Source: Saccharofermentans sp. (GTDB taxonomy: Bacteria; Bacillota; Clostridia; Saccharofermentanales; Saccharofermentanaceae). Taken from it: a DNA stretch of 43,144 bases. The notes below the pieces were generated by a model. The model ran no database searches, had not been told where the DNA came from, and worked only from the letters and a program-made list of their open reading frames with translations. Position numbers and translations under genes: made by a program. Of this stretch, positions 17,060-26,677 are shown one piece after another; the first letter of the stretch is position 1; every line of letters starts with the position of its first letter. The stretch covers positions 1 to 43,144 of the forward strand of contig JAEFBB010000020.1 in the NCBI GenBank assembly GCA_016292215.1, written 5' to 3'.

Positions 17060-18448
17060 TCAGAAGTTGCCATATGCGAACGGATTATTAAGGCCCTCCA
17101 TCACGAATGAAAGAGACCAGATAAATGAGAAGATGATTATGACTGCAGACGCTGCTTTGAACACAATGAGCGCAGCTTTTTTGTCTTTTAACTTCTTTTC
17201 GAGAAACGGCACAAGAGGGAAACAAAGGATAACGGCTGCCATAATGAAAATACCGTAATTCCTTATAAAAAATAATGTCCTCAGATCAGCAAGTTCATTA
17301 TGCGGGCAGACGAACATCCGCTTAATGAATCCGAGGCCTGACCCGATGTTATCTGAATTAAACAATACCCACAGGAGATTGATAAACAAAAGCGAGAGGA
17401 TCCTGTATATGAACTTTGCCCATTTATGCTTGAACCTGTCAGGAAGCCCGGTCAGTCTTTCGAATGAGATCGCAGCAAAATAGCCCAATCCCCAGATCAC
17501 AAAATTCCATGTGGAGCCGTGCCATATGCCTGTGAGGACCCATACGACCAAAAGGTTAAAGTAGACCTGCCATTTATGCTTTGTCCTGGAGCCGCCCATA
17601 GGAATGTAGATATAATCCCTGAACCACCGGCTGAGCGAGATGTGCCATCTTCTCCAGAATTTGCTCACGGATTCCGTCATGTAGGGGTAGTCGAAGTTTT
17701 CGATGCAGTGATAGCCGAACATCTGCGAGATGCCTATGGCCATGTCCGAGTATCCGGCGAAATCGAAGAGGAGCTGCAATGAGAAGCAGACAGAACCGAT
17801 CCATGCATATGATACGGAAAAGCTTTCCAAAGGTGCCGCGAAAACTTCCACGGTTATCTTGGAAAGAACATTGGATATCAGGATCTTTTTGCAAAAGCCG
17901 ATGAGGAAACGGAAGAACCCGTCAATTATCACTTTGGAGTTTATTCTGTCAAAACGCGAAAGACCGCTGTATCTTGTTATCGGTCCTGCCTGGACCTGGG
18001 GGAAAAAGGACAGGTAAAGCGCATCGTGGACCGGATTAGCAGATAATTCGGCTGTGCCCTTATAAACATCGGTTAAGTAAGATATTGCCTTAAAAGTAAA
18101 GAACGAGATGCCGAGCGGCAGGGCAATGGACGGGATCTCACCTGAAGCAAAAAGCCCCGTAACGGAATTATAGTATTTGTAGAAGGCAAGAAGGACCACG
18201 TTTAGAACGATGCCCGTTATCAGCAGAGCTTTTGCCAAAGGGGTGTTCTTATTCCTGTTGATAAGTCTTCCGATGGTGACGGTAAGTATAATCTCGATAA
18301 CGAACAGCGCAATATATTCGAGTGAGAACATCGAATAGAATGCCAGGCTGACAGCCAGCAAGATATATTCTTTAGCCTTTTGGCCCGCAATATAGTAGAT
18401 CGCCAGGGACAGCGGCAGAAAGAGAAAAATAAATGGAATAGTCGTCAT
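17060..18448 (-). CDS. MBOAT-family membrane O-acyltransferase (AlgI/PatA-like)
   Basis: A 462-residue polytopic membrane enzyme with about 10-12 hydrophobic segments. The conserved MBOAT region is clear: LPLGISFFTFKAISYLTDVYKG, FPQVQAGPITRYS, FWRRWHISLSRWFRDYIYIPMG, and the catalytic His in GIWHGSTWNFVIWG near residue 308. The length equals AlgI/DltB relatives. It transfers an acyl group, usually acetyl, across the membrane to its DHHW-motif partner, encoded immediately downstream. AGGAT lies before the ATG. A weak promoter (TTTACC, 16 bases, TAAACT) may lie about 60-85 bases upstream. Confidence 0.93.
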   Translation of the reverse strand: MTTIPFIFLFLPLSLAIYYIAGQKAKEYILLAVSLAFYSMFSLEYIALFVIEIILTVTIGRLINRNKNTPLAKALLITGIVLNVVLLAFYKYYNSVTGLFASGEIPSIALPLGISFFTFKAISYLTDVYKGTAELSANPVHDALYLSFFPQVQAGPITRYSGLSRFDRINSKVIIDGFFRFLIGFCKKILISNVLSKITVEVFAAPLESFSVSYAWIGSVCFSLQLLFDFAGYSDMAIGISQMFGYHCIENFDYPYMTESVSKFWRRWHISLSRWFRDYIYIPMGGSRTKHKWQVYFNLLVVWVLTGIWHGSTWNFVIWGLGYFAAISFERLTGLPDRFKHKWAKFIYRILSLLFINLLWVLFNSDNIGSGLGFIKRMFVCPHNELADLRTLFFIRNYGIFIMAAVILCFPLVPFLEKKLKDKKAALIVFKAASAVIIIFSFIWSLSFVMEGLNNPFAYGNF

Positions 18449-18564
18449 TGATTATCCTAAGCCCTTGTTCGCTGTGACTTTTTCCGGTTGCTGTTGTTAC
18501 ACTAAGATAGTTTACATTATTTATATTTCAGGTAAAGCGCATGTCTGAAAAACTCTTTGTAACA

Positions 18565-18601
18565 GTTTAAAGAGGCTGCCTCTTTAGCGGAGACAGCCTC
18601 T
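18565..18601 (-). terminator. terminator of the sodium:solute symporter gene
   Basis: On the minus strand AGAGGCTGTCTC/GAGGCAGCCTCT pairs over 12 bp (one G-T pair) with loop CGCTAAA. The short TTTAAAC tail makes it moderate. Confidence 0.7.
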
Positions 18602-18629
18602 TGTGTGCTAATAAATTGCGATCGCCTGA

Positions 18630-20195
18630 TTATTCTTCGCCGGCAGGTGCTTCCTCGGGAAGTGAATATCTCTTCTCAATCGTGACCTTCTCGTCGTAGC
18701 ACTTGAAGATCTCGTCTACCTTAGCCTTGGAAAGCTTCGGAGTGATAAGGCTTACGACAGGAACGATAACGAGGCCTGCGAGCATTGTGATTGCGCCTGC
18801 ATTAATAGGTGAAGCGATAAACTTCAGGAACATGTTTGCAACAGTGAAGCCTACACCGAAGATAAAGCATACCCATACGGAGAGCTTCGTTGTCTTCTTC
18901 CAATAGAGACCCCAGAGGAACGGTGCGAGGAAAGCTCCTGCGAGCGCGCCCCATGAGTAACCCATGAGCTGAGCGATGAACGTCGGCGGGTTAAGAGAGA
19001 GAAGGACGGAGACAACGATGAAGAATACGAGCAGGAGACGCATAGTAATGAGCTGAGTCTTTTCTCTCTTTTTCTTGTCTTCGTTCTTCTTGGGCTTGAT
19101 CTGTTCGATGAGATCCAGTGTAACTGTCGAGCTCGATGTGAGAACGAGGGAAGACAGGGTGGACATTGAAGCAGAGAGCACGAGAACGATTACGACACCG
19201 ATAAGGATCGAAGGAAGATTATTGAGCATCGTAGGGATGATGGAATCGTACATCGGCTTGCCGTCGGCATAGCTGATGCTGCCCTCATAAAGCCTTGCAA
19301 ATCCGCCTAAGAAATAGCATCCGCCTGCTACAACGAAAGCGAAAAGCGTGGAGATGACGGTGCCTGCCTTAACTGACTTCTCGTCCTTGATGGCATAGAA
19401 CTTACCGACCATCTGGGGAAGTCCCCATGTGCCGAGCGAAGTAAGGACGATAACGCCGACAAGGTTCAGAGGATCAGGTCCGAAGAATGATGCAAATGCG
19501 CCCTGCATTCCGGAAGGAACGGTAGCATCGGGCTGAGCCTGTGAAAGCTTTGAGAGCGCATCGATAAAGCCGCCGTTGTTATTGATTACGGTAGCGATGA
19601 CTGCCGTAATACCGAAGAGCATTATGATGCCCTGTACGAGGTCATTTACGACGGTTGCCATGTAGCCGCCGAGGATAACATAGATGCAGGTAAGAGCTGC
19701 CATGACGATGATGCAGATCTTATAGTCGATGTTGAAGGCCATGTTAAAGAGTCTGGAAAGACCGTTATAGACCGAAGATGTATAAGGGATAAGGAAGATG
19801 AAGGAGATGAGTGCAGCTGTGATCCTTAAGGCCTTGCTGTCATATCTCTTTCCGAAGAAGTCAGGCATTGTCTTGGAGTTCAAATGCTTTGTCATGACTC
19901 TTGTTCTTCTTCCGAGAATGATCCATGCGAGAAGTGAACCGATGACTGCGTTGCCGATACCGATCCAGGTGGATGCGATACCGTATTTCCAGCCGAACTG
20001 TCCTGCGTATCCGATGAATACTACCGCGGAGAAATAAGATGTGCCGTAACCGAAAGCCGTAAGCCAGGGGCCTGCGTTTCTGCCGCCCAGTACGAAGCCT
20101 TCAACGCTGTTTGCTTTCTTGCGGGTCATGATGCCGATCGCGATCATGACAGCGAAAAAGACTACCAAAAAGATGATCTTGATTGCCAGATCCAT
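18630..20195 (-). CDS. sodium:solute symporter (SSS family)
   Basis: A 521-residue integral membrane protein with about 13 hydrophobic segments, the normal size for SSS transporters of the proline/pantothenate/sugar type, which import small organic molecules with Na+. Visible family blocks are SVEGFVLGGRNAGPWLTAFGYG, GYAGQFGWKYG, MPDFFGKRYDSKALR and LGGYMATVVNDLVQGIIML. The start is placed at 20195 (GAGG 8 bases upstream). The substrate cannot be named; the adjoining acyl-CoA ligase is separated by a terminator, so linkage is weak. Confidence 0.93.
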   Translation of the reverse strand: MDLAIKIIFLVVFFAVMIAIGIMTRKKANSVEGFVLGGRNAGPWLTAFGYGTSYFSAVVFIGYAGQFGWKYGIASTWIGIGNAVIGSLLAWIILGRRTRVMTKHLNSKTMPDFFGKRYDSKALRITAALISFIFLIPYTSSVYNGLSRLFNMAFNIDYKICIIVMAALTCIYVILGGYMATVVNDLVQGIIMLFGITAVIATVINNNGGFIDALSKLSQAQPDATVPSGMQGAFASFFGPDPLNLVGVIVLTSLGTWGLPQMVGKFYAIKDEKSVKAGTVISTLFAFVVAGGCYFLGGFARLYEGSISYADGKPMYDSIIPTMLNNLPSILIGVVIVLVLSASMSTLSSLVLTSSSTVTLDLIEQIKPKKNEDKKKREKTQLITMRLLLVFFIVVSVLLSLNPPTFIAQLMGYSWGALAGAFLAPFLWGLYWKKTTKLSVWVCFIFGVGFTVANMFLKFIASPINAGAITMLAGLVIVPVVSLITPKLSKAKVDEIFKCYDEKVTIEKRYSLPEEAPAGEE

Positions 20196-20256
20196 GTGTG
20201 TTCCCTCACTTCTCGCTTCTTCCACCCTCGAAAACGTTTAAGAAGCGTTTTTATTC

Positions 20257-20295
20257 AAAAAATAAGCCTTGTGTCTAAAAAAGTCACAAGGCTTA
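20257..20295 (-). terminator. rho-independent terminator of the acyl-CoA ligase gene
   Basis: On the minus strand TAAGCCTTGTG/CACAAGGCTTA pairs over 11 bp and is followed by TTTTTTG. Confidence 0.9.
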
Positions 20296-20299
20296 CATT

Positions 20300-21937
20300 T
20301 TAAGACTGATTTTCCTGTTCGACAAGTCTTTCAGCCCCATATCTTTTGCGGAGAACGGGCTTTTCGATCTTACCGGTGGCGTTTCTCGGAACGTCAGCTA
20401 AGATGATCTGCTTCGGTCTCTTGTAACGGGGGAGCTGATTGCAGAACTTCTCTAATTCTTCAACGGTGCAGTTGCTGCCGGGTTCTACCTCGACGATGGC
20501 GCCTGTGATCTCACCGAGTCTCTTGTCAGGGAGACCGATAACTGCAACGTCTTTTACCTTCGGATATTCCTGGAGGAAGTTCTCGATCTCGACAGGGTAG
20601 ATGTTCTCACCGCCACTGACGATAACGTCCTTCTTACGGTCAACGAGGAAGTAGAAGCCGTCTTCATCCTGGCGTGCCATGTCACCTGTGAAGAGCCATC
20701 CGTCTCTCAAGGTCTCCTTGGTTGCTTCAGGGTTTCTGTAGTATTCGAGCATTACGCCGGGACCCTTGACGCAGAGTTCGCCGACCTCGCCCTGAGGTAC
20801 GATGTTGCCTTCTTCGTCAACGATCTTGCACTCCCAGCGGTAGCCGGGAACGCCGATGGCACCGACCTTGTGAGTGTTTGCGAGTCCAAGGTGAACGCAG
20901 CCGGGGCCGGTTGATTCGGAAAGACCGTAGTTAGTGTCATACTGGTGATTCGGGAAATAATCCTTCCAGTGACGGATCAGTGAAGGCGGTACGGGCTGTG
21001 CTCCGATGTGCATAAGACGCCACTGGTCGAGCTTATAATCTTCGAGCTTGAGTTCACCGCGGTCCAATGCATCGAGGATGTCCTGTGCCCACGGTACGAG
21101 GAGCCATACGATCGTGCACTGCTCGTCGGATGCTGCCTTAAGGATTACCTCAGGCTTTGTGCCCTTGAGGAGAACGGCCTTGCTGCATGTCCACAAAGAA
21201 CCCATCCAGTGGAACTTGGCGCCTGTGTGATAGAGAGGCGGGATGCAGAGGAAGCAGTCATTCTTTGTTGTCTCGTGATGTACGGCTTCCATCTCTGCTG
21301 CCTGTGTAAGGCTTCTGTGAGGATGAAGGATCGCCTTGGGGAATCCTGTCGTACCTGATGAGAAATAGATAGCAGCGTAGTCCTCTTCCTTGAGTTCGAT
21401 CATGGGATCGCGGCTGGAATAGTCAGCTACCTGCTGCCAGTAATTCTCTGCGAATTCGGGAGCCTGACCGTCACCTACATAAAGAAGGAGTCTGTCTTTT
21501 GCAAGCTCTTCCGCATTGATATTAAGTCTGTCTACGAACTCGGGACCGAAGAACATTACGGAGATCTCGGCTAAGTCCGCACAGTAAGATATCTCGTTAG
21601 CTGTATATCTGAAGTTGAAAGGAACTGCGATAGCGCCTGTCTTTAAGATACCGAAGTAGATAGGAAGCCACTCGAGGCAGTTGAACATAAGGATGGCTAC
21701 CTTGTCGCCCTTCTTGATTCCGCGGCCTAAGAGCATGTTTGCTACTCTGTTGGACTTCTCATCGAAGATCTGCCATGTGATCTCGTGACGGTACGGCATG
21801 GATTTTGTCTGCTGTACGAGGTCGAATTCCTTAAAGGAGATCTTTCTGGTGTCTTCCATTGCGGGGTTAAGTTCTACAAGAGCTACTTCATCGCCGTGTT
21901 CACGTGCGTTGCGTCTCAATAAATCTGTTACCGGCAT
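20300..21937 (-). CDS. acyl-CoA ligase / AMP-binding enzyme
   Basis: A 545-residue class I adenylate-forming enzyme, the length of medium- or long-chain fatty acid or aryl-acid ligases. Motifs: the P-loop YFSSGTTGFPKAILHPHRS, GLSESTGPGCV, GWLFTGDMARQDEDGF, the hinge DRKKDVIVSGGENIYPVEIE, and the C-terminal catalytic Lys in PRNATGKIEKPVLRKR. It activates a carboxylic acid to its CoA thioester; the chain type cannot be told. GGGAGG lies 7 bases before the ATG. Its promoter carries a perfect palindrome between the -35 and -10, so it is probably repressed in the absence of its substrate. It is single-gene by layout. Confidence 0.92.
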   Translation of the reverse strand: MPVTDLLRRNAREHGDEVALVELNPAMEDTRKISFKEFDLVQQTKSMPYRHEITWQIFDEKSNRVANMLLGRGIKKGDKVAILMFNCLEWLPIYFGILKTGAIAVPFNFRYTANEISYCADLAEISVMFFGPEFVDRLNINAEELAKDRLLLYVGDGQAPEFAENYWQQVADYSSRDPMIELKEEDYAAIYFSSGTTGFPKAILHPHRSLTQAAEMEAVHHETTKNDCFLCIPPLYHTGAKFHWMGSLWTCSKAVLLKGTKPEVILKAASDEQCTIVWLLVPWAQDILDALDRGELKLEDYKLDQWRLMHIGAQPVPPSLIRHWKDYFPNHQYDTNYGLSESTGPGCVHLGLANTHKVGAIGVPGYRWECKIVDEEGNIVPQGEVGELCVKGPGVMLEYYRNPEATKETLRDGWLFTGDMARQDEDGFYFLVDRKKDVIVSGGENIYPVEIENFLQEYPKVKDVAVIGLPDKRLGEITGAIVEVEPGSNCTVEELEKFCNQLPRYKRPKQIILADVPRNATGKIEKPVLRKRYGAERLVEQENQS

Positions 21938-21982
21938 GTATATTCCTCCCTTGCTTTATTTGTCTGAATAAAGCCAAAGACA

Positions 21983-22011
21983 ATATTAACATCACAACTG
22001 ATGTTCGTCAA
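21983..22011 (-). promoter_or_regulatory. promoter with palindromic operator of the acyl-CoA ligase gene
   Basis: On the minus strand TTGACG (22006-22011), a 17-base spacer and TAATAT (21983-21988). The spacer is filled by AACATCACAACTGATGTT (21988-22005), a 7-bp inverted repeat around CAAC, exactly where a TetR-like repressor would block polymerase. Confidence 0.75.
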
Positions 22012-22091
22012 AAATATTAAATAATAAATACAAATATTTTTAACTGTGTTTTATAATATATTGTCCTAGTTATGATCAGGAGGAAGATCCT

Positions 22092-23834
22092 TTGATACGA
22101 AAACTGATGAAATCTATCCGGCAGTTCAAGAAAGATTCGATACTGTCGCTTATATTTATAATCGGAGAAGCGGTTCTCGAAGTAATAATCCCGTTTTTCA
22201 CTGCGGATATGGTAAATAAGATCCAGGCGGGTGCCACGCTTGATACCGTCCTTAAGCTCGGAGCCATAATAGCAGTTGCCGCCATCTTATCTCTTGCATG
22301 CGGAGCATTTGCCGGCAAGTTCTCGGCAAGGGCTTCAGCAGGTTTTGCAGGCAACTTAAGAGCTGACATGTTCTCAAAGGTTCAGAAGTTCTCTTTCGGA
22401 AATATCGATAAATTCTCCACGTCATCTCTCGTCACCAGAATGACGACTGATGTCACGACTGTTCAGAATGCATACATGATGATGATAAGGATCGCCATAA
22501 GGGCTCCTATGATGTTCGCTTTCGCGATCATTATGGCTTATGTTCTCGGAGGATCTCTGGCTACGACGTTCGTTATTATCGTCCCGATCCTTGCAGTAGG
22601 ACTTATCATCATCGGACGTCTTGCAATGCCGGCTTTCCGTGCCGTATTCAAAAAGTACGATAAGCTCAATGAGTCGATCGAAGAAAACGTCCGCGGAATG
22701 CGCGTGGTCAAAGGCTTTGCCAGGGAAGATCACGAGAAGGATAAATTCGGCAAGGCATCCGATGACATCAGGAAGGACTTTACAAGAGCAGAAAGGATCG
22801 TAGGACTTAACTCTCCTATCATGGAGCTCTGCCTGCACTTTAACGTCGTTTTCCTCCTTTACATCGGATCCAAGATGGCTATTACGAGTCATGGTGTTGA
22901 GGTCAACATCGGACAGATCTCGGCTCTCATGACATACGGCTTCATGGTCCTCATGTCGCTCATGATGGTCTCCATGATCTACGTTATGCTCACGATGTCG
23001 GTTGAAGCCGCAAAGCGTATCGTTGAGGTCCTTGATGAAGAACCTTCGATCAGCAATCCCGCTGAGCCTGTCATGGAAGTAAAGGACGGATCCATTGACT
23101 TTACTGACGTGGCCTTCAGATATTCGGAGAAAGCGGTACGCGATGCGCTCTTTGACATCGATCTTCATATAGACAGCGGAATGTCCGTAGGTATCCTGGG
23201 CGGAACAGGTTCTTCAAAGACCACCCTGATCCAGCTTATCCCGAGGCTTTACGATGTTACTGCAGGCGAGATCAAGGTAGGCGGAGTGCCTGTCAAGGAC
23301 TACGACATCAAGACCTTGAGAGACGCCGTAGCCGTTGTGCTCCAGAAGAATGAACTGTTCTCCGGGACCATTGCCGAGAACTTAAGATGGGGTAACGAGA
23401 ATGCCACAGACGAAGAACTCGTTGAGGCATGCAAGATCGCACAGGCATATGAATTCGTGTCTTCATTCCCTGAAGGCTTTGAGACGCATATCGAACAGGG
23501 CGGCACCAATGTATCGGGCGGACAGAAGCAGAGACTCTGTATCGCCAGAGCACTTTTGAAGCGTCCTAAGATACTTATCCTCGACGACTCAACATCTGCT
23601 GTCGATACAAGGACTGATGCCCTGATAAGAAAGGGCTTCATGTCTTATATACCTGAGACAACAAAGATCATAATCGCCCAGAGAGTTGCTTCCGTTCAGG
23701 AGTGTGACATGATCATCATCATGGACGGCGGCAAGATCATGGGTACCGGTACTCACGAAGAACTCCTTAAGAGCAATGATATCTACCGTGAGATATATGA
23801 AGAACAGACGAAGGGAGGATCTGGCGATGAGTAA
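22092..23834 (+). CDS. heterodimeric ABC exporter, half 1 (degenerate ATP site)
   Basis: A 580-residue half-transporter: six membrane segments over about residues 15-300, with a C-terminal ATPase domain. The ATPase has an unusual Walker A GGTGSSKTT near residue 370 (Ser where the consensus has Gly), signature VSGGQKQR, and Walker B ILILDDSTSAVDT, in which the catalytic Glu is Asp. Such an asymmetry is known for heterodimeric exporters of the BmrCD/TM287-288 type, one subunit of which has an inactive site. The start is TTG at 22092 because AGGAGG is 8 bases before it; the next ATG at 22107 is too far. It overlaps the second half by 8 bases. Substrate unknown (drug, lipid or peptide). Confidence 0.95.
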   Translation: MIRKLMKSIRQFKKDSILSLIFIIGEAVLEVIIPFFTADMVNKIQAGATLDTVLKLGAIIAVAAILSLACGAFAGKFSARASAGFAGNLRADMFSKVQKFSFGNIDKFSTSSLVTRMTTDVTTVQNAYMMMIRIAIRAPMMFAFAIIMAYVLGGSLATTFVIIVPILAVGLIIIGRLAMPAFRAVFKKYDKLNESIEENVRGMRVVKGFAREDHEKDKFGKASDDIRKDFTRAERIVGLNSPIMELCLHFNVVFLLYIGSKMAITSHGVEVNIGQISALMTYGFMVLMSLMMVSMIYVMLTMSVEAAKRIVEVLDEEPSISNPAEPVMEVKDGSIDFTDVAFRYSEKAVRDALFDIDLHIDSGMSVGILGGTGSSKTTLIQLIPRLYDVTAGEIKVGGVPVKDYDIKTLRDAVAVVLQKNELFSGTIAENLRWGNENATDEELVEACKIAQAYEFVSSFPEGFETHIEQGGTNVSGGQKQRLCIARALLKRPKILILDDSTSAVDTRTDALIRKGFMSYIPETTKIIIAQRVASVQECDMIIIMDGGKIMGTGTHEELLKSNDIYREIYEEQTKGGSGDE

Positions 23835-25803
23835 GAAAAACGATGCTCCCGAAAAGAAGGTAGAAGCAGCACCCGCACCGGGCGGAAGACGCAGAGGTCC
23901 CGCTTCGATGTCACAGGTTATAGGATCCATGGGAAGCCTTAAGCGTGTCATAAAGATGTACATCAAGATCTTCCCGGTCCTTTCCTGGGTCGTAGTTCTG
24001 TTTAACGTCTATAACGCTGTTGCGGCAGCTCTTCCTATGGTCTTCCTCCAGAAGGTTACTGTAGTCCTTGAAGAATCCCTGGAATCAGGCGATTGGGAAT
24101 ATGCGAAGATCAAGATCATCTCGTATCTGATACCGCTTATCTGCATATATGCAGGCGCTGCTATCGTAAGCATTTTGAATTCACAGCTCATGGCTTACAT
24201 GACGCAGAAGTTCCTGCACAGGTTAAGGACAGATCTGTTCAACAAGATGCAGACACTGCCTTTAAGGTATTTCGATACCCATAAGCACGGCGATATCATG
24301 AGCCACTACACAAACGATATCGACACATTAAGACAGCTCGTATCGATGGCAATCCCCAATATCATCAGGGCAGGCGTTGTCGTTATCACCGTGTTCGTTA
24401 CCATGCTCAATTACAGCATCTGGCTTACCCTTATCATGATCGCCGGCATCATTGCCATGATGTTTGCCACAGGCAAGGTCGGCGCAGGTTCTGCGAAATA
24501 CTTTATCAGGCAGCAGAAGGCTGTAGCTTCCACTGAAGGCTTTATCCAGGAGATCATGAACGGCCAGAAAGTCGTTAAGGTATTTAACCACGAAGGAAAA
24601 GTAACAGAGGAATTCAACAAGCTTAATGACGGACTTGCCGAAGACAGCAGCAAGGCGAATACCTATGCAAATATCCTGGCTCCGATCATCGGCAATATAG
24701 GCAATATCGTTTATGTCCTTCTTGCCGTAGGCGGCGGTCTTATGACCATATTGGGAGTAACGAATGTCTCGTTCTCCGGACTTCCCATGGGAATCGACAT
24801 CATCGTTCCGTTCCTCAACGGAAGCAAGCAGTTCATGGGCAACATCAACCAGCTCACGATGCAGATGAATGCTATCGTCATGGCAGGTGCCGGCGCTCAG
24901 AGAATCTTTGCCCTGCTTGACGAGGAACCTGAGACCGATGACGGCTACGTCACGCTCGTAAATGCAAATATCGCACCCGACGGCACAATAACCGAGGCCG
25001 ACCACCAGACAGGTCACTGGGCATGGAAGCATCCTCACAAGGCAGACGGCACGATCACTTATACAGAGCTTAAGGGCGACGTATTGCTCAATGAAGTAGA
25101 CTTTGCCTATGTTCCCGAAAAGCAGGTCCTTTTCGATGTATCAGTCTTTGCAAAGCCCGGCCAGAAGGTAGCTTTCGTAGGCGCAACCGGTGCAGGCAAG
25201 ACCACGATCACAAACCTCATCAACCGCTTCTACGATATTGCAGACGGTAAGATCCGTTACGACGGCATCAACGTCAATAAGATAAAGAAGAAGGACTTGA
25301 GAAGGTCTCTCGGTCTGGTATTGCAGGATACGAATCTTTTCACCGGAACCGTTATGGAGAATATCCGCTACGGCAAGCTCGATGCATCCGATGAGGAGTG
25401 CAAAGAGGCTGCAAAGCTTGCAGGTGCTGCCGACTTTATCGAGCGTCTTCCTGACGGCTATGACACGATGCTCAACAACAACGGTTCCAACCTTTCCCAG
25501 GGCCAGAGACAGCTCATTGCGATCGCAAGAGCAGCGGTAGCTAATCCGCCTGTCATGATCCTTGACGAAGCTACTTCTTCAATCGACACGCGTACTGAAG
25601 CTATCGTTCAGCGCGGCATGGACAAGCTCATGGAAGGCCGTACGGTATTCGTCATCGCGCACCGCTTATCGACCGTAATGAACTCAGACGTCATCATGGT
25701 TCTTGATCACGGCAAGATCATTGAGCGCGGTTCCCACGAGCAGCTGATCGCGGAGAAGGGTACGTATTATCAGCTCTATACGGGTGCATTCGAACTCGAG
25801 TGA
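23827..25803 (+). CDS. heterodimeric ABC exporter, half 2 (canonical ATP site)
   Basis: Partner of the preceding gene, 658 residues. A basic Lys/Arg/Pro-rich cytoplasmic N-terminus of about 50 residues is followed by six membrane segments and an ATPase with a normal Walker A (VGATGAGKTT), signature LSQGQRQL and Walker B MILDEATSSIDT with catalytic Glu. An insert of about 55 residues (near ITEADHQTGHWAWKHPHKAD) sits between the membrane and ATPase domains. GGGAGG lies 7 bases before the ATG, inside the upstream gene. The two halves are translated together. Confidence 0.95.
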   Translation: MSKKNDAPEKKVEAAPAPGGRRRGPASMSQVIGSMGSLKRVIKMYIKIFPVLSWVVVLFNVYNAVAAALPMVFLQKVTVVLEESLESGDWEYAKIKIISYLIPLICIYAGAAIVSILNSQLMAYMTQKFLHRLRTDLFNKMQTLPLRYFDTHKHGDIMSHYTNDIDTLRQLVSMAIPNIIRAGVVVITVFVTMLNYSIWLTLIMIAGIIAMMFATGKVGAGSAKYFIRQQKAVASTEGFIQEIMNGQKVVKVFNHEGKVTEEFNKLNDGLAEDSSKANTYANILAPIIGNIGNIVYVLLAVGGGLMTILGVTNVSFSGLPMGIDIIVPFLNGSKQFMGNINQLTMQMNAIVMAGAGAQRIFALLDEEPETDDGYVTLVNANIAPDGTITEADHQTGHWAWKHPHKADGTITYTELKGDVLLNEVDFAYVPEKQVLFDVSVFAKPGQKVAFVGATGAGKTTITNLINRFYDIADGKIRYDGINVNKIKKKDLRRSLGLVLQDTNLFTGTVMENIRYGKLDASDEECKEAAKLAGAADFIERLPDGYDTMLNNNGSNLSQGQRQLIAIARAAVANPPVMILDEATSSIDTRTEAIVQRGMDKLMEGRTVFVIAHRLSTVMNSDVIMVLDHGKIIERGSHEQLIAEKGTYYQLYTGAFELE

Positions 25804-25890
25804 TGGTTTTTCCTCAGCTCTGGGCCGACGCTTTCGCGTGTCGAATTGAGCCTCGGAATAAACATCATTCTTGGAAGATAAAGGAAAAAT

Positions 25891-25925
25891 AAAACCCCTA
25901 TTCTCAAAGTGAGAACAGGGGTTTT
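25891..25925. terminator. bidirectional terminator between the ABC exporter and a lipoprotein gene
   Basis: AAAACCCCT-A-TTCTC / GAGAA-C-AGGGGTTTT forms a 14-bp stem with one A-C mismatch and an AAAGT loop; both strands end in T-runs. It lies between convergent genes. Confidence 0.9.
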
Positions 25926-25947
25926 ATCATCAAAACAAGATAATAAA

Positions 25948-26634
25948 TCAAATCGATAAATAAGTGTATTCAATTTCGTATGCGTCACCCGTATTTTTCA
26001 TGGACAGGAAGCAAAATGGTCCTTGTGGATTCTCTGCATAGGATTCCCAATAATCATCTTCCTGAGTACTCTTACTGACCTTATAAGTCGCGGACAAAAG
26101 ATCATACGTCTCTGTGGCCTTTTCATAATCGTTAATTGAAAGATTCACGGTGACCCAGACCCATAGAGGTGTATCCCAAGTTTCCTCAAATGCTACTGTG
26201 TCATCTGATTGAAGAATTAGACCTCTCCTGCTACTTATTCCGCAAATACAATCTATAGGTGCTCTGGAAAAAGAAAAGTTTGGAAAGTCTTTATCTTGAG
26301 ACGTAGCTTTGAAACTATCATAGTATTCATCAACAGTTTTTCCTGGCGAATTCATTACAGTATCAATTATCATCTCACATTCAGCATATATTTCTTCAGC
26401 GGACATTCCTTCTAAAGAATAAACAGTTGGATCCATTGTGGTTTCAGTAACTGTTGTAGTTTCAACAGTAGTAGTTTCAGTTATTTCAACAGATGATTCT
26501 GTGGTAGTAGGAACTTCGGAGGAGCTCTCTTCTATACTGGTAATGTTTGATTCTGTTTCAACATTCGTAGTGCTGGAACAACCGGTAATGGCAACACTTC
26601 CTAACAACAATAATGAGAGAAAACGTTTTTTCAT
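25948..26634 (-). CDS. lipoprotein of unknown function
   Basis: A 228-residue exported lipoprotein: MKKRFLSLLLLGSVAITGC gives the signal and lipobox (Cys 19). A Ser/Thr/Glu-rich linker runs to about residue 68 (repeats of TTTV/TETT), then a globular part of about 160 residues with two close Cys (DCICGIS). No domain is recognised. AAAGGCGG lies 6 bases before the ATG. Its promoter faces away from that of the next lipoprotein. Confidence 0.8.
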   Translation of the reverse strand: MKKRFLSLLLLGSVAITGCSSTTNVETESNITSIEESSSEVPTTTESSVEITETTTVETTTVTETTMDPTVYSLEGMSAEEIYAECEMIIDTVMNSPGKTVDEYYDSFKATSQDKDFPNFSFSRAPIDCICGISSRRGLILQSDDTVAFEETWDTPLWVWVTVNLSINDYEKATETYDLLSATYKVSKSTQEDDYWESYAENPQGPFCFLSMKNTGDAYEIEYTYLSI

Positions 26635-26677
26635 TTTGAACCGCCTTTTCTATGCTTAATTACAAGTCATATAGTCA

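Noticed and set aside
22422..23168. 248-codon open frame on the minus strand
   Set aside because: A shadow of the first ABC exporter gene, with Arg/His/Asp-rich composition and no recognisable domain.
24328..25038. 236-codon open frame on the minus strand
   Set aside because: It lies wholly inside the second ABC exporter gene, whose motifs are intact; no ribosome site and a His/Asp-rich shadow composition.
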